The notes: generated by a model not told the origin, from the sequence alone. A stretch of 64,000 nt of DNA from Liolophura sinensis (GCF_032854445.1 NC_088303.1:16373501-16437500); one strand, 5' to 3'. Shown: positions 1-34,496, numbered from the stretch's first letter. Made by a program: numbers and translations.

Positions 1-1978
1 GTCCATAGCTGTAAAATTGCTAATGTTGCATAGAACCATTATCATTGGTACATGTGTTATTTGTTTGAAACCATGTGACATCCATCATTGTTTCATACAT
101 GTGACTAAAGTGTCATTAAAAGCAAGACAATATTGTGTGGTTTCTGTGAGCATATATCCGGTGTAGTCTTGATTAAGGTTCTGAGATGACCTAACTGGGA
201 TAGGAAACATGCTCTCACTCAAGATGTACCCAGTGCTTTCTTATATGGTCTGATGCTGCTCAAAATTGAATTACAAGCTGCATAGTGATATTGATTCCAC
301 AATGTAGTTATTTATATATTTGATTTGAGTTTTATGCCATATTCAAAAATGTCTCGCTTACATGACATTGGCTTCATACTTGAGAAGCAAGTCTAGAGAA
401 GCAAGTCAAATAGTTGGTGTAATATTGATAGACATATTGGAGTTTTATATTTTTGTGTAAATAACTGTATACTCACACTTTGTTTGAATGGATGAAAAAG
501 CTCTTCACGTTAGTATTGGCGCTAATTGAGGCAAATCATTCATGTAAGGTGAAATCACGCTTTAAAGCGAGATTTGCTGGTTATCAGATTGACGTGTGTC
601 AGTCCTACCATTTTGAATTTAATTCACATTGAGAAGCAGGATTTTGCATTCCATGAACTATCCCCAAATTACATTTAACCACTTCAGTTGATTACATTTT
701 CTAACTCTGTGGCTATCATCATTTTCCTATCATCATTCACAGCAGCTTTTAATAGTCATGTGCCATCAAAGTTTGGTTTTCATTTATGCTTTCAAGCTTG
801 GTTTTTCTGATGTTTTTCTGATGTTGTTGTATGATTATGGTTTCGTTGAACTCAGCCATTTTATTTTGTTCATGCACAAGGATGCTCTCCCAAGAGTTGT
901 GATTCCCTGGCCGTTTCAGGTTTGTTCCCCAAAAGGCAGTATTCTTACTTTGTCCTGTATTTAGTTTTCCTGTATTTACGTTAGTATTTTCGTTTTGTTT
1001 TTGTTTTTTTATTTTTGTGATGTATTTTGTTTAACATGCAAGACCAGGCACATAAATATATTACCTTATGTTCAGAATGCTGTCACTATCTCATGCAAAT
1101 TTCTCTTTGCTGAAATTGTAGAAAGCTTGCTTACATATATAGACACCATTTGTATCTGCATTGTAATTCATTCATACTGGAAGGATGCAGCACGCGAGAT
1201 TGTCCCTGTTTTGGTTGTTTTCTGTCTGTTTGATCATTTATCATTTGTGCCGTGTATGTAATTTGAGTGAAAAAAAACAACAACAATAAAATAATAAATA
1301 AACAAGCGTCAATGGCAAGAAGACTGTGAACTATTTCTAAAACTAACAACACTTATTTCTTATTTTTTGACAAAATTCAATGCAGCCAAATCCTTTGTAG
1401 ACCATATTAATAATGTTGGAAGATAGCTATGTGAAACCAAGTTTTTTGTTCTTCTGCTTCACGTTTTGGAGAAACCCTGATGAAATTTACTGTTAGTCTG
1501 TTAAACATGTTCCAACATTAAATGTGGTGCTTTTGTTGACAACCTTCAAAGGTAGTTCAGGATATGGTTTCCAGTGGTCATTCCAGTGATGCTTACTTTA
1601 GTTTTTTTTTTTTCTCCTCTCTGTCTTCATTATATTTATGGCTGCTGATGGTTTTTATATCACATTTCATTGTTATTATTCCATTTCATTGATTCCATCA
1701 TCCATTTCAAACTTTTCATCTCAGGAGGCTGGTGGAATAATTGTTGAACTTCTTAGTGGTACAAGCAGAGTATAGAATGTTTTTTCACTGGGACACATTC
1801 GAGAGATGGGTAGTATCTCATTTGACTTGATTTCTTGATTCACTGCAGACATTTTACTTTCATGTAGCCTGGCCTTTGTATTAGCCAGAGGTCATTCAGC
1901 AAGGTTAGCCTGATACGTGTAAATGAAGGGTTATGTTGGTTTCTGACATCTTGTGTTTGTTACATGTGTTGATTATAG
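1..1978 (+). other. KIF1 intron upstream of first recognised exon
   Basis: No KIF1 coding segment could be found here. The stretch is T-rich and TG-rich with few CpG, like the other introns of the gene. The FHA-side exons expected before 1979 are therefore further upstream. A polypyrimidine tract and ATAG acceptor close the intron at 1978. Confidence 0.6.
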
Positions 1979-23053
<21,075 letters not shown>

Positions 23054-25500
23054 AGGTTGACTCCAGACCTGATGTCACCATAGACAGGACTGTCCTGAGA
23101 TGGTCTCAAGATTCCACCGATCTACACTTGCTGAACAATTGTTCTTGTTGTTGTGACTAAATCCAAGTGTTTTCAATGCCATTGTGTCACAGTTTTAGCT
23201 AGATATCAAACATTGTATTGTTTGGGTGATCTGATTAGTGCTTTTATCAATTTACTCTGGTCAAAACTGGGCATTGTTTTTACAACAGGCAGTTCTGGTA
23301 TTATTAATAGAGGTGGGTATGTGGTACGCTGTGAAAATCAAATCTCACTGGTAGAACGTTTTTGTCAAACCAAATTACCTGATGAGCATCAGGATTAGTG
23401 CAGAAAACTTAGTCATTGTGTGTGATTTGGACAGATTCCACGGACATTCCTGCCATGTTAAAGGTTAGCGTTACTATTAGGCCCCATCATGTAAACTTTA
23501 TTGGGCTTCGATGAAAACTGCTTTTGGCCTCGATGTAAACTTTATTGGACTTTCATGTAAACTTGATTATTCCACTGTGCAATATTTGGCCCACAGTGCA
23601 AACGTCATTTGGCCCTGAACTTGATGTTATTCTTATTGGTCAGTGTTATCTCAAGAGCACCTGGATAGTTCTCCTAGGGCAATGTTGTCTCTGCCTGATA
23701 ACCATATATATTGTGCTGCAAGAAGTTTCGCTTTATGATCGTCTAAGATGAAATGAAAGACTGGTCGAATGTGATTATGTAAATTATGAGGGACCTGCTG
23801 GAGCCAATGAGGGTTTCAGTGTAAACATTTTCTTCATATATCATGTACTAGCTTCAGTGTATGCTGTGAAAATATTGTGTACATTTTTGACGATGTCATT
23901 AAGCGAGCCAAGCAGAACTGAGCTTTGCGTAAACTGTGTGAGGCTTACCATTTTGGCAGGCTGGATCTTCATTTCAAGTACAGGTATCCCTAGGCCTTTG
24001 TCAGTTGTACCTCATTGTGAAATTTGCAGTGTTATGTGCCAGCCCTTTGTAGAAGTACATGAACTTTGCAGAGTACTAGTGTGGACATTTCAGAACAAAA
24101 AACAATACATTATGTTTGACCACATGTATAGATATTCTGAGCATCTTTCTACAAACAGTTGTAGAGTTTAGGTAAGCTACTTTCATTGGCATCATATAAA
24201 AAAGCTTATTAAATATGTATATATATGAAAATTGGCACACCTTTTAGACGTAACCTCAGACCATGGACATTTTACTTATTTCTGTCACTTTCAGTCTTGC
24301 CCAAGTGTTCTTCTTTTGTGGACAGGTCTTTCTGTTTGTCACATGGTTATGCAGAGTGTGAGAGAAGCTTAATGGGGCAGAAAAAGGATTGCTCTGGTTG
24401 ATAAAGCTGTGTGATTCACCCTATAACCCACAAACAAGCAGATTGTTATAGGAGCAGGAACTGATTGGCTGTAGTGTGGATATTTGACCTTGTAATGGGA
24501 TTGTTCAATGTGTGTTGGGTGACTATCATGGTGAAATGTGATGAACAACAACAAAACAAAGGCTTGTGGCTGTCAAGGCTCAGATGTTTGTGATGGGTGT
24601 ATCAGCTGTCAAGGCTTTGGTACTTTTGAGTAATGTCATGATGTCAGGACAAAATTGAGAGATTAGAGTATAAATTGATGAAGTGGATATGGACTACAGA
24701 AGATAGGCCATTGTAAGGGATGGAGCTCGATAGCTACGCTTAGCAGATGATTGTACTGGAAATTTGGAGCTTTATAAGAAAAGTAGTTTAACGCGACATC
24801 ACCAAGGTGACGTTCCAATGAGATTGTACACAGAACAGCATAGTCGTCACATGTACATTCAGCATAATGATATTATGGTCGGCATGTCTGTGTGTGTTGA
24901 GCTCCTAAAACCCAAGAGATAGAAAAGCTTTGCTGTGACTGTGATCAGTCTGGAAGGAAAGAAAACCTCTTTGAGGGTTGTGACATTGGGTCGAATATGT
25001 GTGTGATTTTTTTCTTTTTTTTTTTTTTTTTTTTTTAGTCTGGCAAAGCTTTTTGAGTCACCTTAAGTTCTTACTGTGATATTCCAAATGAAATGAAGCT
25101 TGACTCATGTAGTTTTCTTGTGTGCAATGTTGATATACTTATATACCATGTAATTCTGTAAATCTAACTTATTCAAATCTCTGATTGTGCAGCATTTTTT
25201 GTTTAAATCTTTTAGTGGTAATTTTCAGTGCAATTGTCAATCTTACACGGTCTTGTCAGTTGCTGTTGCAATATGTTTTTTGCTCGCATCATTATCCTGT
25301 GCATCATATAAATGCAAAAGTAAATATACATATTATACATATATATATTATGCCTATTTGAATATTCACATATATTTCCCAGCATGCTGCCGTCAATGTT
25401 GAACAATGTATATGTACATAATCACTTGGTGATATTTATGTGAGAATTGGTATGTATATGATGCGTCAAATCTTGTGTGTATAAAGGGTAGGCCATAGCA
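23054..25500 (+). other. Probable KIF1 3' untranslated region and flank
   Basis: No coding similarity. Composition stays TG-rich and CpG-poor like the gene body. ATTAAA at 24208 is a weak polyadenylation candidate; no canonical AATAAA is obvious soon after the stop. A poly(T) run lies near 25015-25037. A short motif with GTAAACTTTATTGG recurs at about 23490-23570. Confidence 0.45.
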
Positions 25501-25819
25501 GAATTAATCTGATGATTGTGATTGTGAATTTTGTGATTTATTTGAAATGAACCAAGGGAAGTTAAGATTTTGTCACTTACTTCGTCTCACAAACTCAAAT
25601 ATTCGCTCCTATTATTTCAGAGGTAATATCAATTCCATACAGAATTGTGACACAGAAGGGTACATTCTGCTATTTTTGGGCCATTTATGTTTATTAATTC
25701 TGTGCATAATAAGACTAATTATGAACTTAACCGTTATTGTTTAGCGGTGTCATTGCTGCGACAAAGCCCACATGCAGGAATTTTCCACTAGCATAAGATA
25801 ATCTTACATGTACCTACCA

Positions 25820-26070
25820 TGGCGACATGTCTCGGGAACACATCTCGTCTTGGCAGTTGTGATTACCTTAGCTTAAAATTCCTCCTAAATTCCATGGGCA
25901 CGTCTCAGCTATACACGTTTCGTCATGACAATTACGACTTCCTTAACGTAAGAGGAAGCATGCATGGTGACGGTATCGCCATGGCAGATACGACCACTTT
26001 AACGTAAAATTGGCGACGGCGACGTATTGCCATAACGTTTCGTCATGACAGTCACAATCATATCTGAGCG
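25820..26070 (+). repeat. Degenerate tandem repeat, about 65-80 bp
   Basis: Modules such as CGTCATGACAATTACGACTT then CCTTAACGTAA recur about four times, each diverged (CGCCATGGCAGATACGACC, CGTCATGACAGTCACAATC). CpG-rich compared with the upstream gene. Confidence 0.6.
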
Positions 26071-29000
26071 AAAGGGAACAGCTTACAGGTGAGCCCTGGT
26101 CTTAACCAACCGTCTTCTTCAGGAGAGACAGTAATATTCTGTCTCTTTCAAACATTCCTCCTGACACCAAAGGTGCAGAGATACTTTCTTTCATATTTTG
26201 GTGTCAGAGTCCGTTTGTAACCACGAGGAACTACTTAACATGTGAATTCCGATACGGGACATCGGGACCTCAATATTATTATGACCGACTTCCTTTAGGT
26301 CAACTTTCACTTTACAGTTCTTCTTTATTCGCATATGTATATACAAAAACGTATAACTGTGCATGTTTTGACTGTAGAATCCCATGTCTTTTAATAACAC
26401 ATGTTCCAAGGCAGGAACTGTAAAGCATCGTTCCATATAGTGTGCTCTAGATAGCATCTTTTGTCCGTCAGATATTTTCTAATTCTCTGTAGAAAAATCG
26501 TGTGTACAGCTAGCAATAGTTTCAGAAAGTCAGTCTGTTTGTTACGTGACGTTCTATTAACATCCCTGGGAATTTGAATTCAAAACTGCTTTATGGGTCA
26601 TCTGGGTCAGTTTGGAAGATACCATCTGTGTTGTTGTCATAGAAGAGATAGCTTCTTTGGAACCGATGAAAAGAAAATCTTCAGAAAGCTACTACATAAT
26701 CGATGGGATAATTAAATCGATTAAAGCTAAAGCAGTTAAGCTCTTTTCTCCTGATAATGAAATAGCATTTTAAACAATTGTTTTCACATGAATGACATTG
26801 CGCTTGAAATTCTGTATAAATTGGGAAGAGCTAAGCTGAATCTGTCGCTGAGCGTGTCAAGGTACAATCAGCTTTTCCATTTTTCGTCCCATTGCCTGAA
26901 CTATAAATACAAGTAACTATGAGCTTACATTGTTTTGCACTTTTTAAAAATATTTATAGTTGCTTTTTATGATATATGACAATGAGCATTGAAGGTAAAG
27001 GGGCAAGCTCAAAGCCACCTTCTTTTGCCCTATATATAGTTTCCTATGTATAGTTTTTGTTAGATAAAAAGTTTGGTCTTTGTGCTAGCTTTACCCACCG
27101 TTATCTCGCATGCCATGACCTTTTTATGAGATTAAAAGATCGTTTTTATTGTTTAATTATTATCATGGAGATATAATAACTAATAACAGCCATTGCACAT
27201 ATTGGTTTCAACATACATGGTGTATTCTGGTTTTTAGAACACAAGGTTGTTGTATGCATGTCACTCGCAGATGCGAGCCTTTCAATCAGCTGACAACAAT
27301 CGTGCACAAAAATTGAAATCCTTCCAGAAAGTGTGTCTCTTGATGTGTAAGATACAACACAGGTGGCTCAAAACCAAGAATTCAGCCATGTATTCTATAA
27401 AATTTAGTTGTTTAATTCATGTTTTAACGCTATATTCTATATTCCTGCTTATTTTATCTCAGGAAACTCATGTTTGTTTTACTCATGTTTTCTTGCCTAG
27501 TTTATGCTGCGTCCATTGTTTTGTTACGGTATTTTTTTGATGTTGATGGAACTATCGCGTTAAGTACTGTTTTAGTGCTATGAATGAAAATAACGACACC
27601 AAATGCTGACTCCCCATAGTGTTAGGGGTCCACGTGGTCCTTCAGGACACATACTGAAATTGTTCGGATTATTATCGGAGCCCGATTTTTATTGTAAAGT
27701 GGTTTTGCGGCCATCTTGCGTTTTATATAAAATCGTTTAAACATCTTTTTGTCAAGGACCACTGAACGGACTGGTCTTACATTTGATTTGCAGGTAGACC
27801 GTTGGTAGTTACAGAAAATTTGAAGAAATCGTCCACTTCCAATAAAAACTTTAGAAGCTTGCTATTGGTTGAAGTTGTGACGTCACATAGTGTGTTACAG
27901 AGTTTACAGGTTGTCTTTGGAATCGCTGACTCAGCTGAACATCTTAGTTAAATATTTGATCGGAAGTTGTTTACCTGTTTAATAGTTCGTGAAGCAAAGT
28001 CTTTATAATGTATCTGATAACATTGTGCTGTACTCGGTATGGGACTGAACTGTGCTGGAAACTTGCTTGGTATGTTCGTTGATTCCGGTCGATCTGACTG
28101 TGTGTGTGTGGTATGCGCCTGTCTTTGATCGGGATTTCGTTAATGTCTGGTGATATACGCAGGTTCAGTTTCACTTGATATAGTACGACGACCAGGTATG
28201 CAATGCCCATGCGTAGGCAAATTGAATGTAAATGTGATTGCCGTGATAGCATTCGGTCCCGGTTTGTGACTTGGGGAAAATGAAATGGGACAGATTGCCA
28301 TTTTAATTGTTGTTGTCAAGTTTGCATCTTGCTCCTTCTTGGGATTCTCTTCATTTTATGAGCAACTCGTGCACACTAAAATCTCTACAAGTAACCAATC
28401 TGTGATTTTAGCATGTCTTTCAAAAACCACTCATTTTCCGGATTTTTTCATCTTTGTTTTTAATGCAGTGTGTGTACAAAATCGGAGTTTGTAGGTAATA
28501 AAGTGATACTGATGGAATAAAGCTATTTGTACTGCTGGGTAGAATAGCTGCTGGTGTAGGTTTGGGTTTAATGGACGTCTTAGGAATGTTTCAGCTAATC
28601 TACTGCGCGCATGACAATTCATGTCCTTTGGACAGTAAAACCATTGGATATAGATACTTTTAAGCTGCTCCAGCCCCGTTTGGTTTCGATAGAGGTGAAC
28701 ACTTTCAGTAAACTCCGTAGACCAAAGTTCGTAAAGGGTCAAATGTTTCGCAGACAAGAGTTGTGCTAACAAGGTTTTTATCATAGTCTTAGTACGGCCA
28801 CTTTATGAACAAGAGACTTACATAACATCAAGGGTGAACGATGTGTTAAATTTTGTGTTGAATTTTGCACGAAGTTGCTTACATTAAGCTTATATGATTA
28901 TGTTCTATTTGAAGAGGAGTGGTCTTATGGGTCGGAAGGGTGAATGAATGTGTGGGGTTTTTTTGTTGTTGTTGAGTGAGGAACAAGCTGGTTTAAGATT

Positions 29001-29588
29001 TTTTCGCTAATAAGAACATACAATGTTATTAAATTTTGACAAGGTACACGTCCAGTCATGTCACTGGACTAACTCTAAGTCACTGGTAACCATGGAGATT
29101 ATATGGGGGCATGTGATGTGCGGGTCACCGCCTCATTTTCATCTAAGCTGATAACTATGAAAATGTCGATTTTTACATAAGATTTTACCAACAAATGGTA
29201 ACTGTGTACATTCCATGCACAGACGCATGACTTGCCTATTTTCGTCTCCGTCATTATAGAGTCCGGTGGTATATTTCGACGTAAACAGTTGTGCGAGCTT
29301 GTCTCTACATGCAAGAGAAACAAATGACCCGACTGTTGTATCCCTCTTTGGAACTACTTTACATGTTCATTAGATCAGCTTTAGTGGTTCTATAAGTCTG
29401 TTCCTGCGCCGTAAACCAACCGTCATCTGTGACTAAAATGACGTCACTATAATGTGTAGCCTCTCTCTATGTATATGGTCGTGGCATGTGCGCTTCTCAC
29501 CGTAGACACGTGTATATGCAAGTCTGTGAATAAATGGAATGAATTCTATAGGGCTGTTCTGTCATCTGTCCGTCATGAAGCATTTTTT
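26071..29588. other. Intergenic, no supported gene
   Basis: Only short, unrelated open frames. The longest on minus (28431-28784) has no recognisable motif or splice context. CpG is clearly more frequent here than in the KIF1 gene body. Confidence 0.5.
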
Positions 29589-30005
29589 AGCTCGCCTGTA
29601 TAAAGTACAGGCGCCGCTTATGTCGTATCCTGAGCGCCGGCGTCCAATAATAGAGGAAGCAGTGTTAAACAAAATAATTGTGGTGGGCTCTTCAGTGTTT
29701 GCACACATGTAGAGCACAATAGCACCAGGGGGATATTCCATCGCTGATTGGGTGTGTGCATATTAAATAGCGTAAATTACTGAATTCCTGACTTAGCGTA
29801 TTATATATTGGAATCACTGTTAAACAAAATGTTAGGGTTGGTATTTTAAAAGATATTGTATGTATTGACCTGAAGGTTTACATGCATATAAAGCACACTG
29901 ACGCTCTGGGAGTATATTAATTACCGTAAATTACCAGATTCACGATTTCAGTTCATTATCCATTGAGCTGAGGTTTTGTCTTTATGTGTCTCATAAAGGC
30001 GAGCT
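29589..30005. mobile_element. MITE-like element with short terminal inverted repeats
   Basis: AGCTCGCCT at 29589-29597 is mirrored by AGGCGAGCT at 29997-30005. Next to the left end is a hairpin, CGCCTGTATAAAGTACAGGCG. The interior has two related halves, each with GTTAAACAAAAT and a CGTAAATTAC-type segment. The left end plus TTATGTCGTATCCTGAGCGC resembles a dispersed repeat I associate with mollusc genomes. No coding capacity, so it would be non-autonomous. Confidence 0.6.
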
Positions 30006-31079
30006 CTTTGGTAGCCTTTCTACTAATTTTAAGTTCCTGGAAAATGGCAATGCTTCCCACACTCGCAAACTGTTCGTGGGGCCTTGGTGAAAAAAAGCTG
30101 TAGGCGACACTCGTCTGATCGTGTGGAAGATTCGTCACTAACTTGCTAAAGGTCGATGGTTTACGTTACGCACTCTTCCACCCATAAAAACGATCGCCAT
30201 CTTGTATGTGAAGAATTAATAAGAGTAAATCGTTGAACAATAATCGAATAAAACTAATAGATAATGTGGATGTTAATCCTCAAATCTGTGAGGATTTTTC
30301 ACAGGCACGGACATGGGGTCATTTGGTTTTATACTCTTTATAGAGCTAAGACACTTAGAATGATGGCGTTTGATGTTTTGATTTGTGAAATGGATTGAAT
30401 TCATCACATTATCAACAGGATTTAACAAAAGCTTCCCAGCGAGATATGCATACACCATATCCAGTACCCTTTGTCACGTTACTATCCGAATAATGATAAC
30501 GTATAATTTCAAAAGTGAAATTACTCCATTTGCCATAAAGGCGGCGAGAGAGGAAACCTTGGTCATCCTTGTGCAGATGTAGAGGTAAGATGTCTCCTTC
30601 AAATCCCACAAGGATGGATAGATGTCTGTCACCCTCCAAGCGATATGAGGTTTATTGAAGGCCAGTAGGTCATCTATATATCGCCGGGGAAATACAAAAA
30701 TGAAAGTGGATTAAATAATACCAGTATTAAGTCATATTCCCTTTAGAAAAATTGCATATTAAATACACGTTTTTCTATATGCATGTTGCATCAGTTTTTG
30801 AACCAAGCTTTATTACTATCATTATGTCCATTTATGTCTAGCCATGATACAAGAGGATGCGCATGGATAAGAGCTAGTATACAATAGTGACACGTTGAAC
30901 TATTATATTGGGAAAACCGTTACAGATAGAATAAGCAACAAAATGAAATAAACTTCTGAGTTTAAAACTTTGTCACTGTCAGAAATAATTTTAGAATGAT
31001 TTGGAGCAGAATTAAAGATGATTATCTGTTATTATCACAGAAGAGATGTACAGGAATATTTATGGGGAACAATTGAAAC

Positions 31080-31117
31080 ACTGCGAGCAGTCAGCGGTGT
31101 TACGTCTGTGCGCAGAG
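31080..31117 (+). other. Possible 5' untranslated exon end of the 31.8-34.2 kb gene
   Basis: A strong donor (GCAGAG|GTAAGT at 31118) lies 725 bases before the coding exon, with no coding frame. It is a reasonable but unproven leader exon; its start is not visible. Confidence 0.35.
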
Positions 31118-31866
31118 GTAAGTACATGTCGTTGTGTTTGAATCAAACAGAATAACCCATACTTGGATATCAAAGGTCTTCACGACTGCATAAGCTAAGA
31201 CAAAGAGATACGAAATATTTAAGATTTTGCAAAACCCAGCAGCCAATGCAGTTGTTCAATACTATTAAAGATGTACAGCATAGAGAGTAAAAGCAGAGCA
31301 GCGTCGACAGTGTGATAGCTGGAAATTGTCACACGTAACAGATTAAATACGGCCTCTTTTCAATTGACCTGTCAGAGTTTTATTCTGACTGTTGATGTAA
31401 ATGCATAAATTGTAGCAACTTATACCCCTTCTAACACAATGACTTTAGCTGAATTAGGTAAAAAAAAATGGTGCGGTGATGGGAATTACAATTTTTTAGG
31501 TCTAGAATTGCTCAAAATACTGTATGGTCAACATCTTTAGAGGAGCGCTGTAGGAAAAGTTCTCAGAAAAAGCCATAGTTGGCTAAATTGTGACGGACAG
31601 TTATACGTGCAGAGTGGACCAAGTGACGGTCATGGCTGTCCGGAAGGTCTGCGGTGATTTACACCTTTTCATAAATATATGTGGTTTAAGGTGAATATGG
31701 AAAAGTTAGTATATGTGGATTTACAACCTTGAATTCGTTAACTTTTCATTTCACTTGGTTCTTTTCTTGGTTGGACTTTCCATGGTAAATGATAAACCAG
31801 AATAGAAACGCTCTCTGAGATGTCTGCTATCTAATTTACAGTATCCAAGGATATCCGATTAACAAA

Positions 31867-34099
31867 ATGTGGAAAGGAACTCTGCTATCCTTGTATGTAT
31901 TGGCTGGATCATATGCTCTGAATCAAAATGGTGAGATATAGGTAGATTTGTTTTGCCTTGCACACGCCGCTTTACGTTAATATTACATAGTCATTACGCC
32001 TATTTGCACTTATCAATTTGCTGATTAAAAATTACCTTTGCCTCTTCTAGCAAATTGTTAGATAAATAGGTTTTAGTACAACATGGAATTTTTTGTATAA
32101 ATATGTAATCGTTTCTGTGATTACCCATGGAACAGTAAAATATTAACGCTGCTTCAAATATAAGGAAGGGGCCTTTCTGGCTTAGATCGTTAAGGCGCTG
32201 GCTCCTTGCGACTAATGATGTCGTGTCTTCAGATCCTGCTATCACCATTGAGGTACGGGTATCGAACTGGGCTCAAAACTGCTTTAAGACTTAATGCTAG
32301 ATTTAACTTTAAGCCATGTCATCAATTTTGCACTTAGCCTGAAAAATTGTGTACCAGTATATTAAATAGAAACGAAAACTTCTGCTGTTATATTTAGGTT
32401 TTGAACAGTTGCATTAGCTTCTGATTTTGGCTAAATTTTTAAATATAAAATATGACTTAATAACAGTATTAGCTAATAAACTTTCGAACAACTTGGCCCT
32501 TATATTCTCCTACCATAAACCTGACCACCGTCATATAAAGAAATATTCTTGAGCACACCGTTAATCAATCCAATATAGACATTTGTTTTACATCGCGAAA
32601 TGAGCAAGAGACACAGGTTATTATCGTGTATTCATTTCCGCAAACTTGACTTTTAGAATGGAGAACTAATGTGATAGAATCCCACGCAAAATGGACCATC
32701 GCAGCCAACACTCCGGAGCATGACGGATTTGGGAACCTGTATTAAACAGACTATGTCGAACTGCTCAGTGGAGCCCCTGCTGTGAATTATCAAGGTAAAT
32801 ACATGTATCTGTGTATTTTATACTCTCCAGTCAAAAAAAGGCATTTCATATTGTCATGGAAGACAACCTGAAGTTGTCTCAAAGTACAAGTTTTCTCCAT
32901 GTAAAAATAATATAGGTTAGATCGCCTTTCAAAAAATAAAAAGACTCGTACCAGCACTGTTTATGGTCTTAAAATGATTCTACATTCTGAAAAATGTATA
33001 AAGCATTATCAATTTTACAAACTTTATTACCAATTTTGAACGGTAACACCCGCACAGACGAAACTCATATCTGTGAAAGGTAATTATTTTGGCTATTCTA
33101 AGGTCGCTATTTATCAAAAATAGCCGATACAGCCTCTTTAGCTTGGAGGGTTTCAAGATAAATACTAGTATTCATTTATTTTATTTTGTTTGTATTATTG
33201 TGTTAGTATTTTAGGTATTAAATGTTAGACGTGTATTTGGGTATGGAATTTGAGGTTGACACTTCACACATACTACAGTGTTTGTTGAAAATAATACATG
33301 TCTTCAACAAACTGAAAAGGAAATTAATACCGACTTTTTTCACAAACAGCTGACCAAATCTCTTACGTGGATTTGTTTTTTGGGTTTGTTTTCAAGAGGC
33401 TCGGAACTCTTTCACAAAACAAGGATACTTCCCATTATGGATTTATTTGAGCCTACATGAGCTAGTGTACAGTAACGAGGAGATTGCCTTGGCGTGGCAG
33501 ACGTGTGTGAAACACCAAAAGAGTGGTGTCTACAGCAAAGGAAAGTAAGTTTATTTTAATGCTGCTCTTGCTACAAAATAATGGATGTGCTTTGAAGATG
33601 ATGAGGTGAAGGATTTTAGGTTCAATGCGGCTCCATACTGTTGAATGATGTCCGCCAAATCAGGACTATATGCTGAACACAATTTAGATGATCCAAGGTA
33701 GCTTAACTAAATAAAAAAAGGATACTATACATATATCTAATCACAAATAAGTAATTACAAACACATATACATATACACGTACGTGTGCGTGCGCGCGCGC
33801 ACATCCGTGCATCCACACATATATGTGCTTGCGCACACTTACACATCTCACATGAAGAATTTGGACATTTAAATTACAGCTCAACGCAATAACTACAGCT
33901 ATTATGACTTCACCAGTCTATCCAAAATACTAAAACTTCTTGTTTAAGTACTACATAAGTGTTCAAACAATTTTTTTCTCCTTTTATGATGCAAAATTTC
34001 TTTTCCGAGAGAGCTTATATTACGGAATAAATGTATTATATTTGCAGAGGTATTCGTATATATAAAATAGAAGATGGACAGGTAAAGGTATGGCTGTAG
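31867..34099 (+). CDS. Uncharacterised small secreted protein, four coding exons, internal stop at codon 51
   Basis: Exons 31842-31930 (ATG 31867), 32657-32794, 33397-33544 and 34048-34099, all with GT/AG junctions and phases 1-1, 1-1 and 2-2. The start encodes MWKGTLLSLYVLAGSYALNQ, a typical signal peptide. Mature segments include ESHAKWTIAANTPEHDGFGN, TDYVELLSGAPAVNYQ, QGYFPLWIYLSLHELVYSNE, EIALAWQTC and KGIRIYKIEDGQVKVWL-stop. Total length is 133 residues. A TAA at 32743-32745 interrupts the second exon between conserved-looking flanks, so the copy is an allele, a recent pseudogene or contains a base error. AATAAA at 34217-34222 follows the stop by about 120 bases. I do not recognise the family and assign no function beyond secretion. 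The match of four exons in phase is strong evidence that it was a real gene. Confidence 0.68.
32269..32508 (+). mobile_element. MITE-like repeat, diverged copy A
   Basis: Shares CTTTAAGACTTAATGCTAGA-type, CCATGTCATCAAT, AAATATGACTTAATAACAG and TTTCGAACAACTTGGCCC with the element at 46939-47134. It lies in the first coding intron of the small secreted gene and carries an extra internal segment. Confidence 0.75.
32522..32580 (+). mobile_element. SINE tail fragment, family 1, sense
   Basis: GACCACCGTCATATAAAG, AATATTCTTGAGCACACCG and TTAATCAATCC form the family-1 tail in + orientation. Confidence 0.7.
33770..33845. repeat. Alternating purine-pyrimidine tract
   Basis: ACACGTACGTGTGCGTGCGC followed by CGCGCGCACA and short CA/TG runs. 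A candidate Z-DNA-forming stretch in the third intron of the small secreted gene. Confidence 0.75.
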
Positions 34100-34216
34100 A
34101 TCACCAACTCCGATGAATGACTGGGCCTACACTGTTTCAGACAGACTACGAGTGTATTCTTCGACAGTTATATTGTCAGCCACACGTAACAGAAATATGT
34201 TTAATGAATTCCACGC

Positions 34217-34222
34217 AATAAA
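34217..34222 (+). terminator. Polyadenylation signal AATAAA of the small secreted gene
   Basis: Canonical hexamer 118 bases after the TAG at 34097-34099, followed by a T/GT-rich stretch (TTTGTATGTGTGTTTTT). Confidence 0.65.
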
Positions 34223-34290
34223 ATGAAACTATTCAACCACCTTTGTATGTGTGTTTTTAATAATTGAAGTTATGATAGAGACTACAGAAG

Positions 34291-34496
34291 GATTTATTTA
34301 TTTGGTTGGTGTTTTATGCTGAATACTAACGAATATTTCCCGAGAATTATATGGTGGGAGGAAACCGAGCGGATCTCTGGGGAAACTAATGATCATCCTC
34401 ATTTTGCTGGCAGACCTTCACAAGTGCGGCCGAAGAAGGCAGCATAGGCTGGGCTTGAACTCATAGCGACTGTATTGGTGAGAGGCCGATGGGTCG
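34291..34496 (-). mobile_element. SINE, family 1, diverged
   Basis: TTTATTTATTTGGTTGGTG tail, ATATGGTGGGAGGAAACCG core, GGCCGAAGAAGGCAGCATAG and head part GGCTTGAACTCATAGCGACT then GGTGAGAGGC. Confidence 0.85.

Noticed and set aside
28431-28784. 117-codon minus-strand frame
   Set aside because: No recognisable domain and no gene signals; could be chance in CpG-containing intergenic DNA.
32178-32250. tRNA-like segment (GGCTTAGATCGTTAAGGCGC)
   Set aside because: An A-box-like stretch without a good B-box or stem pairing; at best an old SINE head.
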